DNA of 64,000 bases from Ktedonosporobacter rubrisoli (GCF_004208415.1 NZ_CP035758.1:1054001-1118000); one strand, 5' to 3'. Positions 24,891-33,313 are shown, numbered from the stretch's first letter. Notes: generated by a model from the letters alone, not told the origin. Numbers and translations: made by a program.

Positions 24891-25736
24891 ATGCTGAACG
24901 ATGACGCCAGAAGCAGGAAGGCGCAGATTGCTCATCTCTACAACAAGGTGGCAACAACCTATGGGATGAGGGGGCCTAATCTTTTTGTTCCCTTTGGACG
25001 TTGGCTAGTGGAATGTATGCAGTTACAGGCAGGTGAGCGCGTGCTTGACGTGGCAACGGGTAGAGGGGCTGTGCTCTTTGCGGCGGCAGAGCAAGTTGGC
25101 CCTGCCGGCTCGGTCGTGGGTATAGATCTCGCCGAGCAAATGATCGCCTGTACTGCTGAGGATATTGTGCAGTGTGGTGTACAAAACGCGCATGTGGAGC
25201 AGATGGATGCTGAGCATTTGACTTTCCCTGCCGCTTCCTTCGATCATGTAATTTGCGCCTACGCGCTCTTCTTCTTCCCCAATATCGAACGTGTTCTGGC
25301 CGAGTTCTTTCGCGTATTGCGGCCTGGTGGAAAGCTTGGCCTGAGTGTTCCCAATACTGGTGATGAGCGCTGGCGCTGGTACACGGATCTGCTTGAGGCC
25401 TATCAACGACAGTACCACATCTCGCTTGACATGGGAGGACCTTTTCTAGAAGATGCAAAGATTGTCTCGCTACTCAGACAAGCTGGCTTTGTTGATATAG
25501 ATACGCGCTTACAAGAGTACGAATTTGTGTATGCAAGAAAGCAAGATTGGTGGCTTTCAAAGTGGGATGAGGCTTCGCGTTTCCCACTTGAACGTATGCC
25601 GGCTGACGTTCTTGAACGCTTTAAAGCGCAAGTATTCAAGCGCATAGATCCGCTGAAGCAGCCTGATGGCATTCATTACATACGTCGGACCAGAGCGTTT
25701 TTGTGCGTCAGGGGCTTGCCTACTAAGCAGAAATAA
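24891..25736 (+). CDS. Class I SAM-dependent methyltransferase
   Basis: A 281-residue UbiE/Methyltransf_11-type enzyme. Motif I is VLDVATGRGAVLFAAAEQVG near residue 51, with the acidic GIDLAEQM after strand 2. DAEHLTFPAASFDHVICAYALFFFPNIERVLAEFFRVLRPGG covers motifs II-III. It would methylate a small molecule using S-adenosylmethionine in the cytoplasm. AGGAGGG lies upstream of the ATG. It precedes, but is not clearly co-transcribed with, the MarR-PDZ gene. Substrate unknown. Confidence 0.85.
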   Translation: MLNDDARSRKAQIAHLYNKVATTYGMRGPNLFVPFGRWLVECMQLQAGERVLDVATGRGAVLFAAAEQVGPAGSVVGIDLAEQMIACTAEDIVQCGVQNAHVEQMDAEHLTFPAASFDHVICAYALFFFPNIERVLAEFFRVLRPGGKLGLSVPNTGDERWRWYTDLLEAYQRQYHISLDMGGPFLEDAKIVSLLRQAGFVDIDTRLQEYEFVYARKQDWWLSKWDEASRFPLERMPADVLERFKAQVFKRIDPLKQPDGIHYIRRTRAFLCVRGLPTKQK

Positions 25737-25882
25737 TATCTTCATCCACATCTCTTTAGAACTATTCGAAATGATATCGTGGAGAAGCAAGCTGCAGGCG
25801 ATGACGGACCGTCATCGTCTCTCTCTTTGCAGTGACAAATCTTTGGATTCAATATTTTTTAACAAGGTAAATTATGCTATGA

Positions 25883-25908
25883 TAGCTGTAAGCAATAAGC
25901 TACAGCTA
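25883..25908. promoter_or_regulatory. Inverted repeat upstream of MarR-PDZ gene
   Basis: TAGCTGTA (25883-25890) and TACAGCTA (25901-25908) are perfect arms around a 10-base centre, 24 bases before the ATG. It is directly preceded by TATGCTATGATAGC, shared with the region upstream of the MFS gene at 13694. Probably an autoregulatory site. Confidence 0.5.
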
Positions 25909-25931
25909 GACCATGCCAAGAGGTAAGCAAC

Positions 25932-26870
25932 ATGTGGCAGACCGGAAACAAGTCCTCGTCAAAGCGCTCCGGCCCTGCGAAGAAAGAGGCGAAGCAGACG
26001 ATGGAAGGCAAGCAATCACAGGAAAGTATTCAAGCAACTGAAGAATCCTCCCAGCACATTCGCGATCATACAGACTGGCTGCTGGCTGGCTGGAAGCAGC
26101 AACGCCCAGATCTAGATTTTTCGCCAATTGCTATCATGACGCGCCTGGAGCGCCTGCAATCTCATTTGCAAGCTGAGGTTGGCGCAACTTTCGAGCGCTT
26201 TGGCTTGACAGCTCCATCCTTCTCCGTGATCGCTACCTTGCGCCGAGCTGGTCCGCCCTACCAACGCACGCAGCGGGCGCTAATGGATGCCTTACAATTG
26301 ACAAGCGGCACGATTAGCGTGCGTATCGATCGTCTAGAAAAAAATGGGATCGTTGCGCGCCTTCCCGATCCCAACGATCAGCGCGGGGTACTGGTGCGTC
26401 TTAGCGAGAAAGGCTTAAGGCTCTTCGATCAGATTGCGCCCCTGCACCTGGCTAACGAGGAGCGCCTGCTAGCAGCATTGAACCAGGAGCAGCGTGAGCA
26501 GCTTGCCACTTTACTACGCACGCTGCTGTTGAGCTTTGAACCGTTGGACCCAGAAGATCCCCAGCATCCAGCGCACTGGCTTGGAGCTTCGCTTGCCCCG
26601 GCCCATATCGCCCACAAGATGCGCCGGGCTGCCGGCTTGCCTGAAGTGCCCGGCCTGCTCATCCAATCCGTCGCGGTACCAGGTCCAGCGGAGGCCGCCG
26701 GCTTGCACGAGGGGGACCTTATCATTGCTGCCAATGGGCAAGAGATCAGGTCGCTCGAAAACCTTGATGAGCAACTGAGCGCCATAGGTCAGGCAGAGCT
26801 CAAGCTGGATATTCTACGCGGGGAGAAGCACTTGAGCGTTTCCCTCAAACCAGGGCTCAGGCCAAAATAA
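25932..26870 (+). CDS. MarR-type regulator fused to a PDZ domain
   Basis: A 312-residue protein. Residues 1-45 are polar and low-complexity. Residues about 70-195 form a winged HTH (ALQLTSGTISVRIDRLEKNGIVARLPDPNDQRGVLVRLSEKG). Residues about 215-308 match a PDZ domain: WLGASLAPAHIAHKMRRAAG, then GLLIQSVAVPGPAEAAGLHEGDLIIAANGQEIRSLENL, the GxVxxGSPAxxAGLxxGDxI pattern known from HtrA/DegP. A regulator with a peptide-binding PDZ is unusual and suggests that it senses a protein C-terminus or peptide. The ATG has an AGAGG site. A strong hairpin overlaps the stop codon. Confidence 0.8.
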   Translation: MWQTGNKSSSKRSGPAKKEAKQTMEGKQSQESIQATEESSQHIRDHTDWLLAGWKQQRPDLDFSPIAIMTRLERLQSHLQAEVGATFERFGLTAPSFSVIATLRRAGPPYQRTQRALMDALQLTSGTISVRIDRLEKNGIVARLPDPNDQRGVLVRLSEKGLRLFDQIAPLHLANEERLLAALNQEQREQLATLLRTLLLSFEPLDPEDPQHPAHWLGASLAPAHIAHKMRRAAGLPEVPGLLIQSVAVPGPAEAAGLHEGDLIIAANGQEIRSLENLDEQLSAIGQAELKLDILRGEKHLSVSLKPGLRPK

Positions 26871-26902
26871 GAAATCACGTGCTGCACGCAGCATTTCTTA
26901 TT
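26866..26902 (+). terminator. Strong terminator after MarR-PDZ gene
   Basis: AATAAGAAAT (26866-26875) pairs with ATTTCTTATT (26893-26902), and an inner GCTGC/GCAGC stem extends the hairpin. It starts at the TAA stop codon. Confidence 0.65.
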
Positions 26903-27047
26903 AGATGGTTTTCGCTCCCACGGGAGCGATGGGGTGAGATGGCTTCACCTACTTTTCCTCTTCGCTCAGAACTTTCAAGCACGTGTTACCATAAATGGAA
27001 GGTGCAAAAAGAATAGCTGACTTGAAAGCGTTTTTCAGGAGGGAAAG

Positions 27048-27578
27048 ATGTCAGAGCCAGTAGATCATCTGGGGAGAATGATGCTCATTTGGAATATGAT
27101 TGAGGCGTGGCTTCAGATTGCGGCTCCAGAGAGCCTCGTTCATCTCTACCCAGGAGCAACCGAGCAGCAACTACACGCTACAGAAGCAGAGCTGGGTTTT
27201 TCTTTGCCGGAATATATCAAAGCGTCGTGGTCATTGCACAACGGCACAGACGACTTCTTTTTTGACAACTGGGGGTTTCTCACCCTTGAGCGGATGCTTT
27301 GTGCCTATAAGGCACAGCAAGGCAGCGAAGAGTGGCCCGCGACCTATCTTCCTTTTGCGGCAGATGGCGCTGGTGGGTACCTCTGCGTGGATATGGGGAG
27401 GAGCAAGGGAGAGCCGCTGGAGCGGATCGTCGCCTTTGACTATGAATTAGGGGAGGATTTTGTTGCCCCCGATTTTTGGAGTCTTCTGTCCTGGTTTGTC
27501 AATGATTTGGAAGATGGGAAATATGGGGTGGATGAATCGGGAAGCCTTGTAAGCGATGATGTTTCCCTGGGTACGTAG
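27048..27578 (+). CDS. SMI1/KNR4 family protein
   Basis: A 176-residue protein. PGATEQQLHATEAELGFSLPEYIKASWSLHNGTDDFFFDNWGFLTLERML is the SMI1/KNR4 (SUKH) opening, with the conserved LP, Y and hNG motifs, and the C-terminal VDMGRSKGEPLERIVAFDYE fits the fold. SUKH proteins are often immunity proteins against contact-dependent toxins, or housekeeping binders. GGAGGG precedes the ATG. No toxin gene is adjacent, so an immunity role is not supported here. Confidence 0.8.
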   Translation: MSEPVDHLGRMMLIWNMIEAWLQIAAPESLVHLYPGATEQQLHATEAELGFSLPEYIKASWSLHNGTDDFFFDNWGFLTLERMLCAYKAQQGSEEWPATYLPFAADGAGGYLCVDMGRSKGEPLERIVAFDYELGEDFVAPDFWSLLSWFVNDLEDGKYGVDESGSLVSDDVSLGT

Positions 27579-27625
27579 GGCCTGGGGTCCTCTCAACGTT
27601 TTGGCCGCACAGCGGCAACCAAAGA

Positions 27626-27650
27626 GCGTCATTTCTGGTCATAATGACGC
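27626..27650. repeat. Hairpin after SMI1 gene
   Basis: Perfect 7-bp arms GCGTCAT (27626-27632) and ATGACGC (27644-27650), loop 11 nt, 48 bases after the SMI1 stop. Confidence 0.45.
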
Positions 27651-27792
27651 AAGAGCATGCAGGATTTGCTTCTTCTACGTTGGTCTTCTGAAAAGTTACG
27701 GTTTTTACTTCGCTCCTCGCTCTCCCACAGGACTAAACCGAAATGAAAAGTCTCCCGAGAACAAAGAGCCAGCGAAGCGCCAGGCGCGAGCT

Positions 27793-27834
27793 GATAGCCT
27801 GCGTCAGTCAGGCAGAGCTTTGACGCAGGCTATC
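27793..27834. terminator. 14-bp perfect stem between convergent genes
   Basis: GATAGCCTGCGTCA (27793-27806) and TGACGCAGGCTATC (27821-27834) around a 14-nt loop, between the SMI1 gene and the LLM oxidoreductase gene. The stem is strong but there is no long U-tract, so bidirectional termination is an inference. Confidence 0.55.
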
Positions 27835-27853
27835 CCAGATGCCCGCAAGGCTC

Positions 27854-28789
27854 TTAGGCGATAAACTCGCTGGCAAAGCGCTGGATATCATCAGGTTGCA
27901 AGATGACAAGCTGCAATTCCTGGATGCCGATCGCCTCCAGTTCAGCGATGCGCTGGCGAATCGTGTCGGGAGTGCCGATAAGCGCTGTCTCCACTGCACG
28001 CCCACCCAGGCGCGTCCTTAAGTTTTCGGGAATTTTTGCCAGTGCCTGCTCGTCAGTATCGCCAGGGGAACAAATTATAGTGCTGGTGCGATGAATGCTC
28101 TCATAGTCACGCCCAATGGCCGCGCAATGGCTCTTGAGCACTGCGAGCTTATGCTCAAGCGTGGCAGGATCACCCTGAAAGTTGCAGGCATCTCCATACT
28201 GGGCCACAAGCTTAAGCGTCACCCGTTCGCCCCCACCACCGATGAGCAAAGGAATGTGGGGCTTCTGCACACCTTTGGGCTGATTAATCGCTCCATGTAC
28301 CTGGTAATATTTGCCCTCAAAGGTAGCTTCTTCCTGCGTCCACATGGCCAGGATCACCTGAACGGCTTCACGCAGTTGACGCAAGCGCGTTGGGGCGTCG
28401 GGAAAATCATAGCCATAGGCACGGCACTCCTGCTCGTACCAGCCCGCGCCGATGCCAAAATTGAGCCGACCGTGCGAGAGCACATCGACGGTACTTGCCA
28501 TCTTGGCCAGCAAGGCCGGATTACGATAGCCATTGCACGTCACCATCTGCCCGATTCTTATGCGTTTGGTATCGCGAGCCAGAGCTGCGGTACTCGTCCA
28601 GGCCTCAAAGGTTACCTCCTGCGCAGGATAGGGCACAGTATGAAAGTGATCAACCAGCCAGGCCGACTCATAGCCACACGAATCGGCAAGCTGGGCATAC
28701 TGGGTCATAAACTCATAAGCCTGCACATGATCTGTAATCCCGGCTAGCTCCATTGTCCAGCCCTGAGGCAGGGAAATACCATATTTCAT
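27854..28789 (-). CDS. LLM-class F420-type oxidoreductase
   Basis: A 311-residue luciferase-like TIM-barrel protein. It opens MKYGISLPQGWTMEL, has AWLVDHFHTVPYP near residues 43-55, then GQMVTCNGYRNPALLAKMASTVDVLSHGRLNFGIGAGWYEQECRAYGYDFP near 99-148, typical of F420-dependent members rather than FMN ones. PKGVQKPHIPLLIGGGGERVTLKL follows. It would carry out a two-electron redox step on an unknown substrate. ATG at 28789. A TGAATGAANTTCATTCA palindrome lies about 270 bases upstream, shared with the DUF1294 and TetR genes, so it is probably part of that TetR regulon. Confidence 0.85.
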   Translation of the reverse strand: MKYGISLPQGWTMELAGITDHVQAYEFMTQYAQLADSCGYESAWLVDHFHTVPYPAQEVTFEAWTSTAALARDTKRIRIGQMVTCNGYRNPALLAKMASTVDVLSHGRLNFGIGAGWYEQECRAYGYDFPDAPTRLRQLREAVQVILAMWTQEEATFEGKYYQVHGAINQPKGVQKPHIPLLIGGGGERVTLKLVAQYGDACNFQGDPATLEHKLAVLKSHCAAIGRDYESIHRTSTIICSPGDTDEQALAKIPENLRTRLGGRAVETALIGTPDTIRQRIAELEAIGIQELQLVILQPDDIQRFASEFIA

Positions 28790-29316
28790 GCTGTTTTACA
28801 CCTTTCACCAATAAAAAACTAAATTTATCCTTAATCTAGCACAAGTTCCTCTCATTATATGCTTTGCTTTATTTACCTGCAAATAGCATACAAGCTCAAA
28901 CATGAGAGAACTAACCATATGGGGTCATCACGCTTTTTTATGCACCCCTGTAGCGGCCTGGCAGGAAGTAAAAAGGGTGAACCCAAATCCGGCCAGAGGC
29001 TTTGCCCGCCGCAATCCCGGCACATAGTTTCGCGCCGACTTCATACCATACTTTCCTTTTATGAATGAAGTTCATTCATAACGCAAGATCCGAAAGAGCC
29101 ATGACTAAGATCTTAGCGAAAATGGCTAGTTGCCTATTTTCGAATTTGAACTGTGAACTGAAAAGATCAGGCCAGCCAGGCTCTCTGTGAAGGTTACTGT
29201 CACTGTTAACATAGTAGACACATCGGTGCCCTATCCCAAGTAAGCAAGCAAACCATCCAGCAAAAGGCAGATTTGAGAGGACTTTCAAAGCTGCCTTTTG
29301 AAAACCTTCTTTCTTT
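28790..29316. other. 527-bp intergenic region
   Basis: Holds the first TGAATGAA-type operator (29062-29078). No ORF with a recognisable product or ribosome site was seen. Confidence 0.5.
29062..29078. promoter_or_regulatory. TetR-regulon operator 1
   Basis: TGAATGAAGTTCATTCA, a perfect palindrome around a central G, 273 bases upstream of the LLM oxidoreductase start. Identical arms occur at 29921 and 30752. Confidence 0.75.
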
Positions 29317-29616
29317 TTAAGGGTGAAGGGGATGGAAATGTATTGCCAGGTACGCAATAATGCAGACCATCTGTATAAACACGACGAACCAGAAACGGAT
29401 GACGAAAGAGCGCTTGCTGGTCTTATGGTGAAAATAATGCCGCGCAAGCCATGCGGCGGGGCTCCCTCCTAGCAAAGCCAGCAGCAACAAAGTCCTTTCT
29501 GATATCCGCCACGTGCCCTTTTTTGCCGCATGCTTGTCTCTGCCATACACGGCAAAAGTGAGAACGTTCAAAAGCAGCAGCAGGATGAATACGGTAGAAA
29601 GAATGTTTATGCTCAT
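29317..29616 (-). CDS. DUF1294 membrane protein
   Basis: A 99-residue protein with hydrophobic helices at its two ends. Its core matches DUF1294: VYGRDKHAAKKGTWRISERTLLLLALLGGSPAAWLARHYFHHKTSKRSF, with the YGxDK, WRIxE and HKTxK motifs. The biochemical role of the family is unknown. The ATG at 29616 was preferred because it begins the first hydrophobic helix; an in-frame TTG at 29679 would add a 21-residue basic extension, and neither has a good ribosome site. An operator shared with the neighbouring TetR gene lies about 300 bases upstream. Confidence 0.78.
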   Translation of the reverse strand: MSINILSTVFILLLLLNVLTFAVYGRDKHAAKKGTWRISERTLLLLALLGGSPAAWLARHYFHHKTSKRSFVIRFWFVVFIQMVCIIAYLAIHFHPLHP

Positions 29617-30027
29617 AGTAGGCAGAGGAAAGTTCCTTTCTTTTCTCGATCTGGGACGCTTTTTGACACTCTCCCGCAATCAAGCCAACGACAAAGCCCA
29701 AATTGTAGAGGAAGGATGCAGGATCTTCCCCTCATGCTCTGGTTGGTATCTCAAGGCTGAAATCGGCACGCTTGACCTTGTTCATGAGTCTATTGAAAGA
29801 GACGGTTAAGCTCAAGAAAGAGACAAAAACTAGCCAAAGTAGATGAGATACTTTTTCCAATGGGAAAACGGCACTGATTTGCCATACCTAAGAAAGTTTT
29901 GAAGTTTTCCTCCAATATTATGAATGAACTTCATTCATAGTCACGCATAAACATTTGATAGTTACAGCGCTTGTAATAAAAAATGTGTCGTGTGCAGGCC
30001 TTTACGGCTGAGTAGAGGGAGTATTCC
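29617..30027. other. 411-bp intergenic region
   Basis: Contains the second TGAATGAA-type operator (29921-29937). On the reverse strand the palindrome runs into CATAATATTGGAGG, which could provide a -10 element for the DUF1294 transcript. No gene was recognised. Confidence 0.5.
29921..29937. promoter_or_regulatory. TetR-regulon operator 2
   Basis: TGAATGAACTTCATTCA, a perfect palindrome around a central C, about 300 bases upstream of the DUF1294 start. Same arms as operators 1 and 3. Confidence 0.75.
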
Positions 30028-30612
30028 CTACTCTGGGCGCCCTTCTCTCAGCGAGGGACCGTAGAATAAACGCTCTAAGAGTTCGATAGCATATTGCAAA
30101 TAGAGCTCTTCCCGTTCGCCTTTCTCGATAGCAAAGCATTGATGCAGCACAGCCTGGCCCAGCAGATAGATCATTTGCCCATACATCTCTGTATTAAAAG
30201 GGGCAAGATAACCTCTGGCGATAGCGTTGCGCAAAAACGCGTCGATAGCGCCGGTAAGCTGAGCATCCATATCCTTCTGCTGCAAGATCTCCAGCGAGGA
30301 AGGCACAGCAATCTTTAACAGGTGCATATGTTCTTTTTTGTGCCGACCGATGCGAAAAACAGCTTCCATAAGGGCACGCGGAACCTGCTCAAATGGCAGA
30401 TCAAACAGGGCAGGATCAGTAAAGACCTGTATGAGGCTCTCCTCCAGATCGAGCGAGGCCGCCACTAATATCTCGTGCTTATTGCGAAAGTAGAGATAGA
30501 TAGTACCAACGGCAACCCCAGCAGCTTGAGCAATCTCGGCAATCGTGGTCTCTTCATATCCCTTATGCACAAAGAGCGTACGCGCAGCCTCAAGAATAGC
30601 TTTTCGCTTCAT
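30028..30612 (-). CDS. TetR/AcrR-family regulator of the local three-operator regulon
   Basis: A 194-residue regulator. KRKAILEAARTLFVHKGYEETTIAEIAQAAGVAVGTIYLYFRNKHEILVAA is a canonical TetR_N domain with recognition helix VGTIYLYF. The C-terminal region resembles the YerO/FadR-like ligand domains with an EEIYLQ-like ending (REELYLQYAIELLERLF). AAAGGG lies 5 bases before the ATG at 30612. The palindrome 140 bases upstream and two more upstream of DUF1294 and the LLM oxidoreductase make it the likely repressor of all three. The ligand is unknown. Confidence 0.85.
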   Translation of the reverse strand: MKRKAILEAARTLFVHKGYEETTIAEIAQAAGVAVGTIYLYFRNKHEILVAASLDLEESLIQVFTDPALFDLPFEQVPRALMEAVFRIGRHKKEHMHLLKIAVPSSLEILQQKDMDAQLTGAIDAFLRNAIARGYLAPFNTEMYGQMIYLLGQAVLHQCFAIEKGEREELYLQYAIELLERLFYGPSLREGRPE

Positions 30613-30751
30613 TAATCCCTTTCCATATTCTGCACATTGCTAGCCTGCTCTCGGTCATCCTCTCCCGGGCAGTCGCTCCGTAGCGTGCTCATCCCGCCAT
30701 GGAGAGCATATTTAACAACTTATCAAGAAGTGAAATCCTCCACGCTAATGC

Positions 30752-30768
30752 TGAATGAATTTCATTCA
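30752..30768. promoter_or_regulatory. TetR-regulon operator 3
   Basis: TGAATGAATTTCATTCA, a perfect palindrome around a central T, 140 bases upstream of the TetR start. On the reverse strand it is directly preceded by TATAAAA, so it overlaps the start of the likely transcript. Confidence 0.75.
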
Positions 30769-30847
30769 TTTTATACCATAAGTTAATGCGATAGTCAAGC
30801 CAGCTGCTCATCAAATGCGAGCAATGGCCTTAGCCAACGCGTAGCCC

Positions 30848-32257
30848 TCACGCTTGTGTTAAAACTGCCTGCAGCCTGTGGATGCCTTCGACGATCCTGG
30901 CCTCGCTAAGATTGGCATAGCCCATAATCAGCTCATGCAGATGCAATCTCTTACGGATGGCATAGGTTTCGACGGGATAGACGCGCACGCCAGCGGCCTC
31001 AATAGCGGCCAGAAGATCGGCATTAAATGTGATATCTTCGAATGAAGCTAGCAAGTTCAGGCCAGTTGCCGCACCAGAGATTTGCAGATGATGCGGGAAG
31101 CAGGTTTTGAGACTGTTGAGCAAGGCATCACGGCGGCGGCGATAGAGGCGGCGCATCTTCAGGACATGGCGATCCAGGTGTCCCTCGCTGATGAAGCTGG
31201 CAAGAATCAACTGATCAAATGAGGGCGAATGCATATCCATAAAGCGCTTCAGATTGCGAGCCGTCTCAAGAAGAGGTGGCGGCAGAATCACATAGCCAAT
31301 GCGCAGGGATGGGGCGAGAATTTTGCTAAAGGTGCCGATGTAGATTACGCGCTCCGGCCCAAGTCCCTGCACGGAACTAACTACGGCTCCGCTGTAACGC
31401 ATCTCGCTATCATAATCGTCCTCGATGATATAGCCGCCGCTTGCCCGCACAAATTGCAACAGTTGCTGGCGCCGCTGAACTGGCAGCGTCCCACCGAGCG
31501 GAAATTGATGTGAGGGGGTGATAAAGGCGCTGGCACCGGGGGTAGGAGCTGGCAGATGGGAAGTCTGGATACCGGCCTCATCAATTGGTATCGGCAGCAG
31601 AGTTAAGCCCGTGCTGGTGAATATTTGCTGGATCTCATGATGGGCTGGATCTTCGATGAGAAGGGTCTTTGTCAGTGACAGCAGCAGTTGCGCGACCAGG
31701 ACAAGCGCCTGAGCTGCCCCCGTCGTTATGATGATCTGGGCAGGCTGGCAGCGCACGCCACGCCAGCGTAACAGGTAGCGCGCCAGAACCTGACGCAGCT
31801 CATCGCGGCCTGCAGGCTGATCGTAACCCAGCATAGACGCGGGTAATTCGGCGAAGACCTGCGTGGCAAGGCGGCTCCAGATGCGGCGCGGGAACTCCGC
31901 AAGCGCAGGGACGCCGGGCCGAAAATCTATTACATCCTGTTCCTCCACTGCCTGCGGCTCCTGCTCCTCAAAAATAGTCTCCTGTTCAGAAGGGCAACTA
32001 ATGCCATGAGCCACATAGGTGCCCGAACCAGGCGTGCTCACCACATAGCCCTCGATCAACAATTGCTCATAGATCTCTACAAGCGAGCTGCGAGCCATCC
32101 GCAACTCGCTGGCCAGGGTCCGCGTCGAGGGCAGGCGCTCGCCTGCGCGCAATTTGCCCTGGAGAATAGCCCGGCGCAGCTGGTCATATACCTGCTGCAC
32201 CAGCGGCACAGCCAGTTTGCTGCGATCGAGCTCAATCCATAGTTGCCTTCCCTGCAT
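30848..32257 (-). CDS. MocR-type GntR regulator with aminotransferase domain
   Basis: A 469-residue protein. Residues about 12-80 are a GntR winged HTH (VYDQLRRAILQGKLRAGERLPSTRTLASELRMARSSLVEIYEQLLIEGY). From about residue 120 it is a fold-type I aminotransferase-like domain with GYDQPAGRDELRQVLARYLLRWRGV, ITTGAAQAL and IEDDYDSEMRYSG, then the PLP-lysine region YIGTFSKILAPSLRIGY. MocR regulators bind PLP or PLP-amino acid adducts, and many control vitamin B6, GABA or transport genes. It is divergent from an EamA transporter gene, its probable target; AAAGGTG-like repeats lie between them. Confidence 0.87.
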   Translation of the reverse strand: MQGRQLWIELDRSKLAVPLVQQVYDQLRRAILQGKLRAGERLPSTRTLASELRMARSSLVEIYEQLLIEGYVVSTPGSGTYVAHGISCPSEQETIFEEQEPQAVEEQDVIDFRPGVPALAEFPRRIWSRLATQVFAELPASMLGYDQPAGRDELRQVLARYLLRWRGVRCQPAQIIITTGAAQALVLVAQLLLSLTKTLLIEDPAHHEIQQIFTSTGLTLLPIPIDEAGIQTSHLPAPTPGASAFITPSHQFPLGGTLPVQRRQQLLQFVRASGGYIIEDDYDSEMRYSGAVVSSVQGLGPERVIYIGTFSKILAPSLRIGYVILPPPLLETARNLKRFMDMHSPSFDQLILASFISEGHLDRHVLKMRRLYRRRRDALLNSLKTCFPHHLQISGAATGLNLLASFEDITFNADLLAAIEAAGVRVYPVETYAIRKRLHLHELIMGYANLSEARIVEGIHRLQAVLTQA

Positions 32258-32290
32258 AAAGTGGTCTCCCGTTTTCAGCTCTAAAGTGGT
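32258..32290. promoter_or_regulatory. Direct repeats AAAGTGGT in the MocR/EamA gap
   Basis: TAAAGTGGT occurs at 32257-32265 and again at 32282-32290, same strand, 25 bases apart. MocR regulators such as PdxR are known to bind direct repeats, so this is a candidate operator controlling both genes. Confidence 0.5.
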
Positions 32291-32344
32291 GCTACAATAA
32301 ACCGCTTCCTTCTGTTATGGTAACACAACAGGAGGAAAGAGGCT

Positions 32345-33313
32345 ATGAACAAATTGAAAATGTACGCAGCGATGGCTATGGCCATGGTCCTGGCCGGCAG
32401 TACGATTGTCACGAGCAAGATCATTACTAATCACGTTCCGGTATTTCTCAACTCTGAGTTGCGCTTCGGTATGGCAACACTGCTTTATCTGCCACTCATC
32501 CTGCTCTATGAGCGCAAAAGGCAGAAGCTGAACGGCAGGGATCTTCTATTGCTCTTTCTGCAAACCCTGGGAGGCGTCTTTATCTTCAGTGTTTTCTCGC
32601 TCTACGGCCTGCGCCTGACCAGTGCAGCAGAAGGGGGAATCATTACCAGCACCACACCTATTGTGGTAGCCCTGCTCGCGCTGCTCTTTCTTGGCGAGAA
32701 GCTGAATAGAGCCAGGGCCGGCGCCATTGGGATTGCCTTTCTGGGCCTGGTGGTTATCAATACAAACGGTGCGGCTTCTGGACAGGGCAGTAACGCGCTG
32801 CTAGGCAACCTGCTGCTCTTTGGAGCTGTATTGGGGGAATCGATGTTTACGATTGTAGGCAAGGCCTCACGGATCTCGCCGCTCCTGACGTCAGCGCTGG
32901 TGGCCATCTTTGGCTGCATTCTCTTTCTACCTTTTGCGCTTATCGAGGGAACGCATTTTAGTCTGGCGCAGATCAGTGTGCAGGACTGGTTGATTATAGG
33001 CTATAATGCTCTGTCAACTCCGATTGCCTACATCCTCTGGTTTTACGGCATCAGGCACGTGCCGGGGAGCACTGCGGCCATCTTCACGGCCTTTATCCCT
33101 CTGAGCGCAGTTCCGCTGGCTGCTCTGCTGCTACACGAGCCCGTAACCTGGCAACACTGGCTGGGCTTCGCTTTCATCCTGGCAGGAATTGGTCTTTGCA
33201 TGCGCGAGAGCAAACAGGCAGAGGGACAGCCGGAAGGGCCCACGCGCAGCAACAAGAAAGGCTTAGGTCATGTGAGCTTCCCGCGATTTTCCAGGAGCGG
33301 CGGGAGAGATTAG
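32345..33313 (+). CDS. EamA/DMT-family transporter
   Basis: A 322-residue protein with ten hydrophobic helices in two EamA repeats: VLAGSTIVTSKIITNHVPVFLNSELRFGMATL (first half) and LLLFGAVLGESMFTIVGKASR through STPIAYILWFYGIRHVPGSTAAIFTAFIPLSAVPLAALLLHEPVTWQHWLG (second). It exports or imports a metabolite, often an amino acid. ACAGGAGGAAAG lies before the ATG. Divergent from the MocR gene, which likely regulates it. Its stop codon interlocks with that of the convergent P450 gene. Confidence 0.85.
   Translation: MNKLKMYAAMAMAMVLAGSTIVTSKIITNHVPVFLNSELRFGMATLLYLPLILLYERKRQKLNGRDLLLLFLQTLGGVFIFSVFSLYGLRLTSAAEGGIITSTTPIVVALLALLFLGEKLNRARAGAIGIAFLGLVVINTNGAASGQGSNALLGNLLLFGAVLGESMFTIVGKASRISPLLTSALVAIFGCILFLPFALIEGTHFSLAQISVQDWLIIGYNALSTPIAYILWFYGIRHVPGSTAAIFTAFIPLSAVPLAALLLHEPVTWQHWLGFAFILAGIGLCMRESKQAEGQPEGPTRSNKKGLGHVSFPRFSRSGGRD

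Noticed and set aside
27048..27578. SMI1/KNR4 protein as an immunity gene of a contact-dependent toxin
   Set aside because: No toxin, Rhs or polymorphic-toxin gene lies nearby, and SUKH proteins also have other roles.
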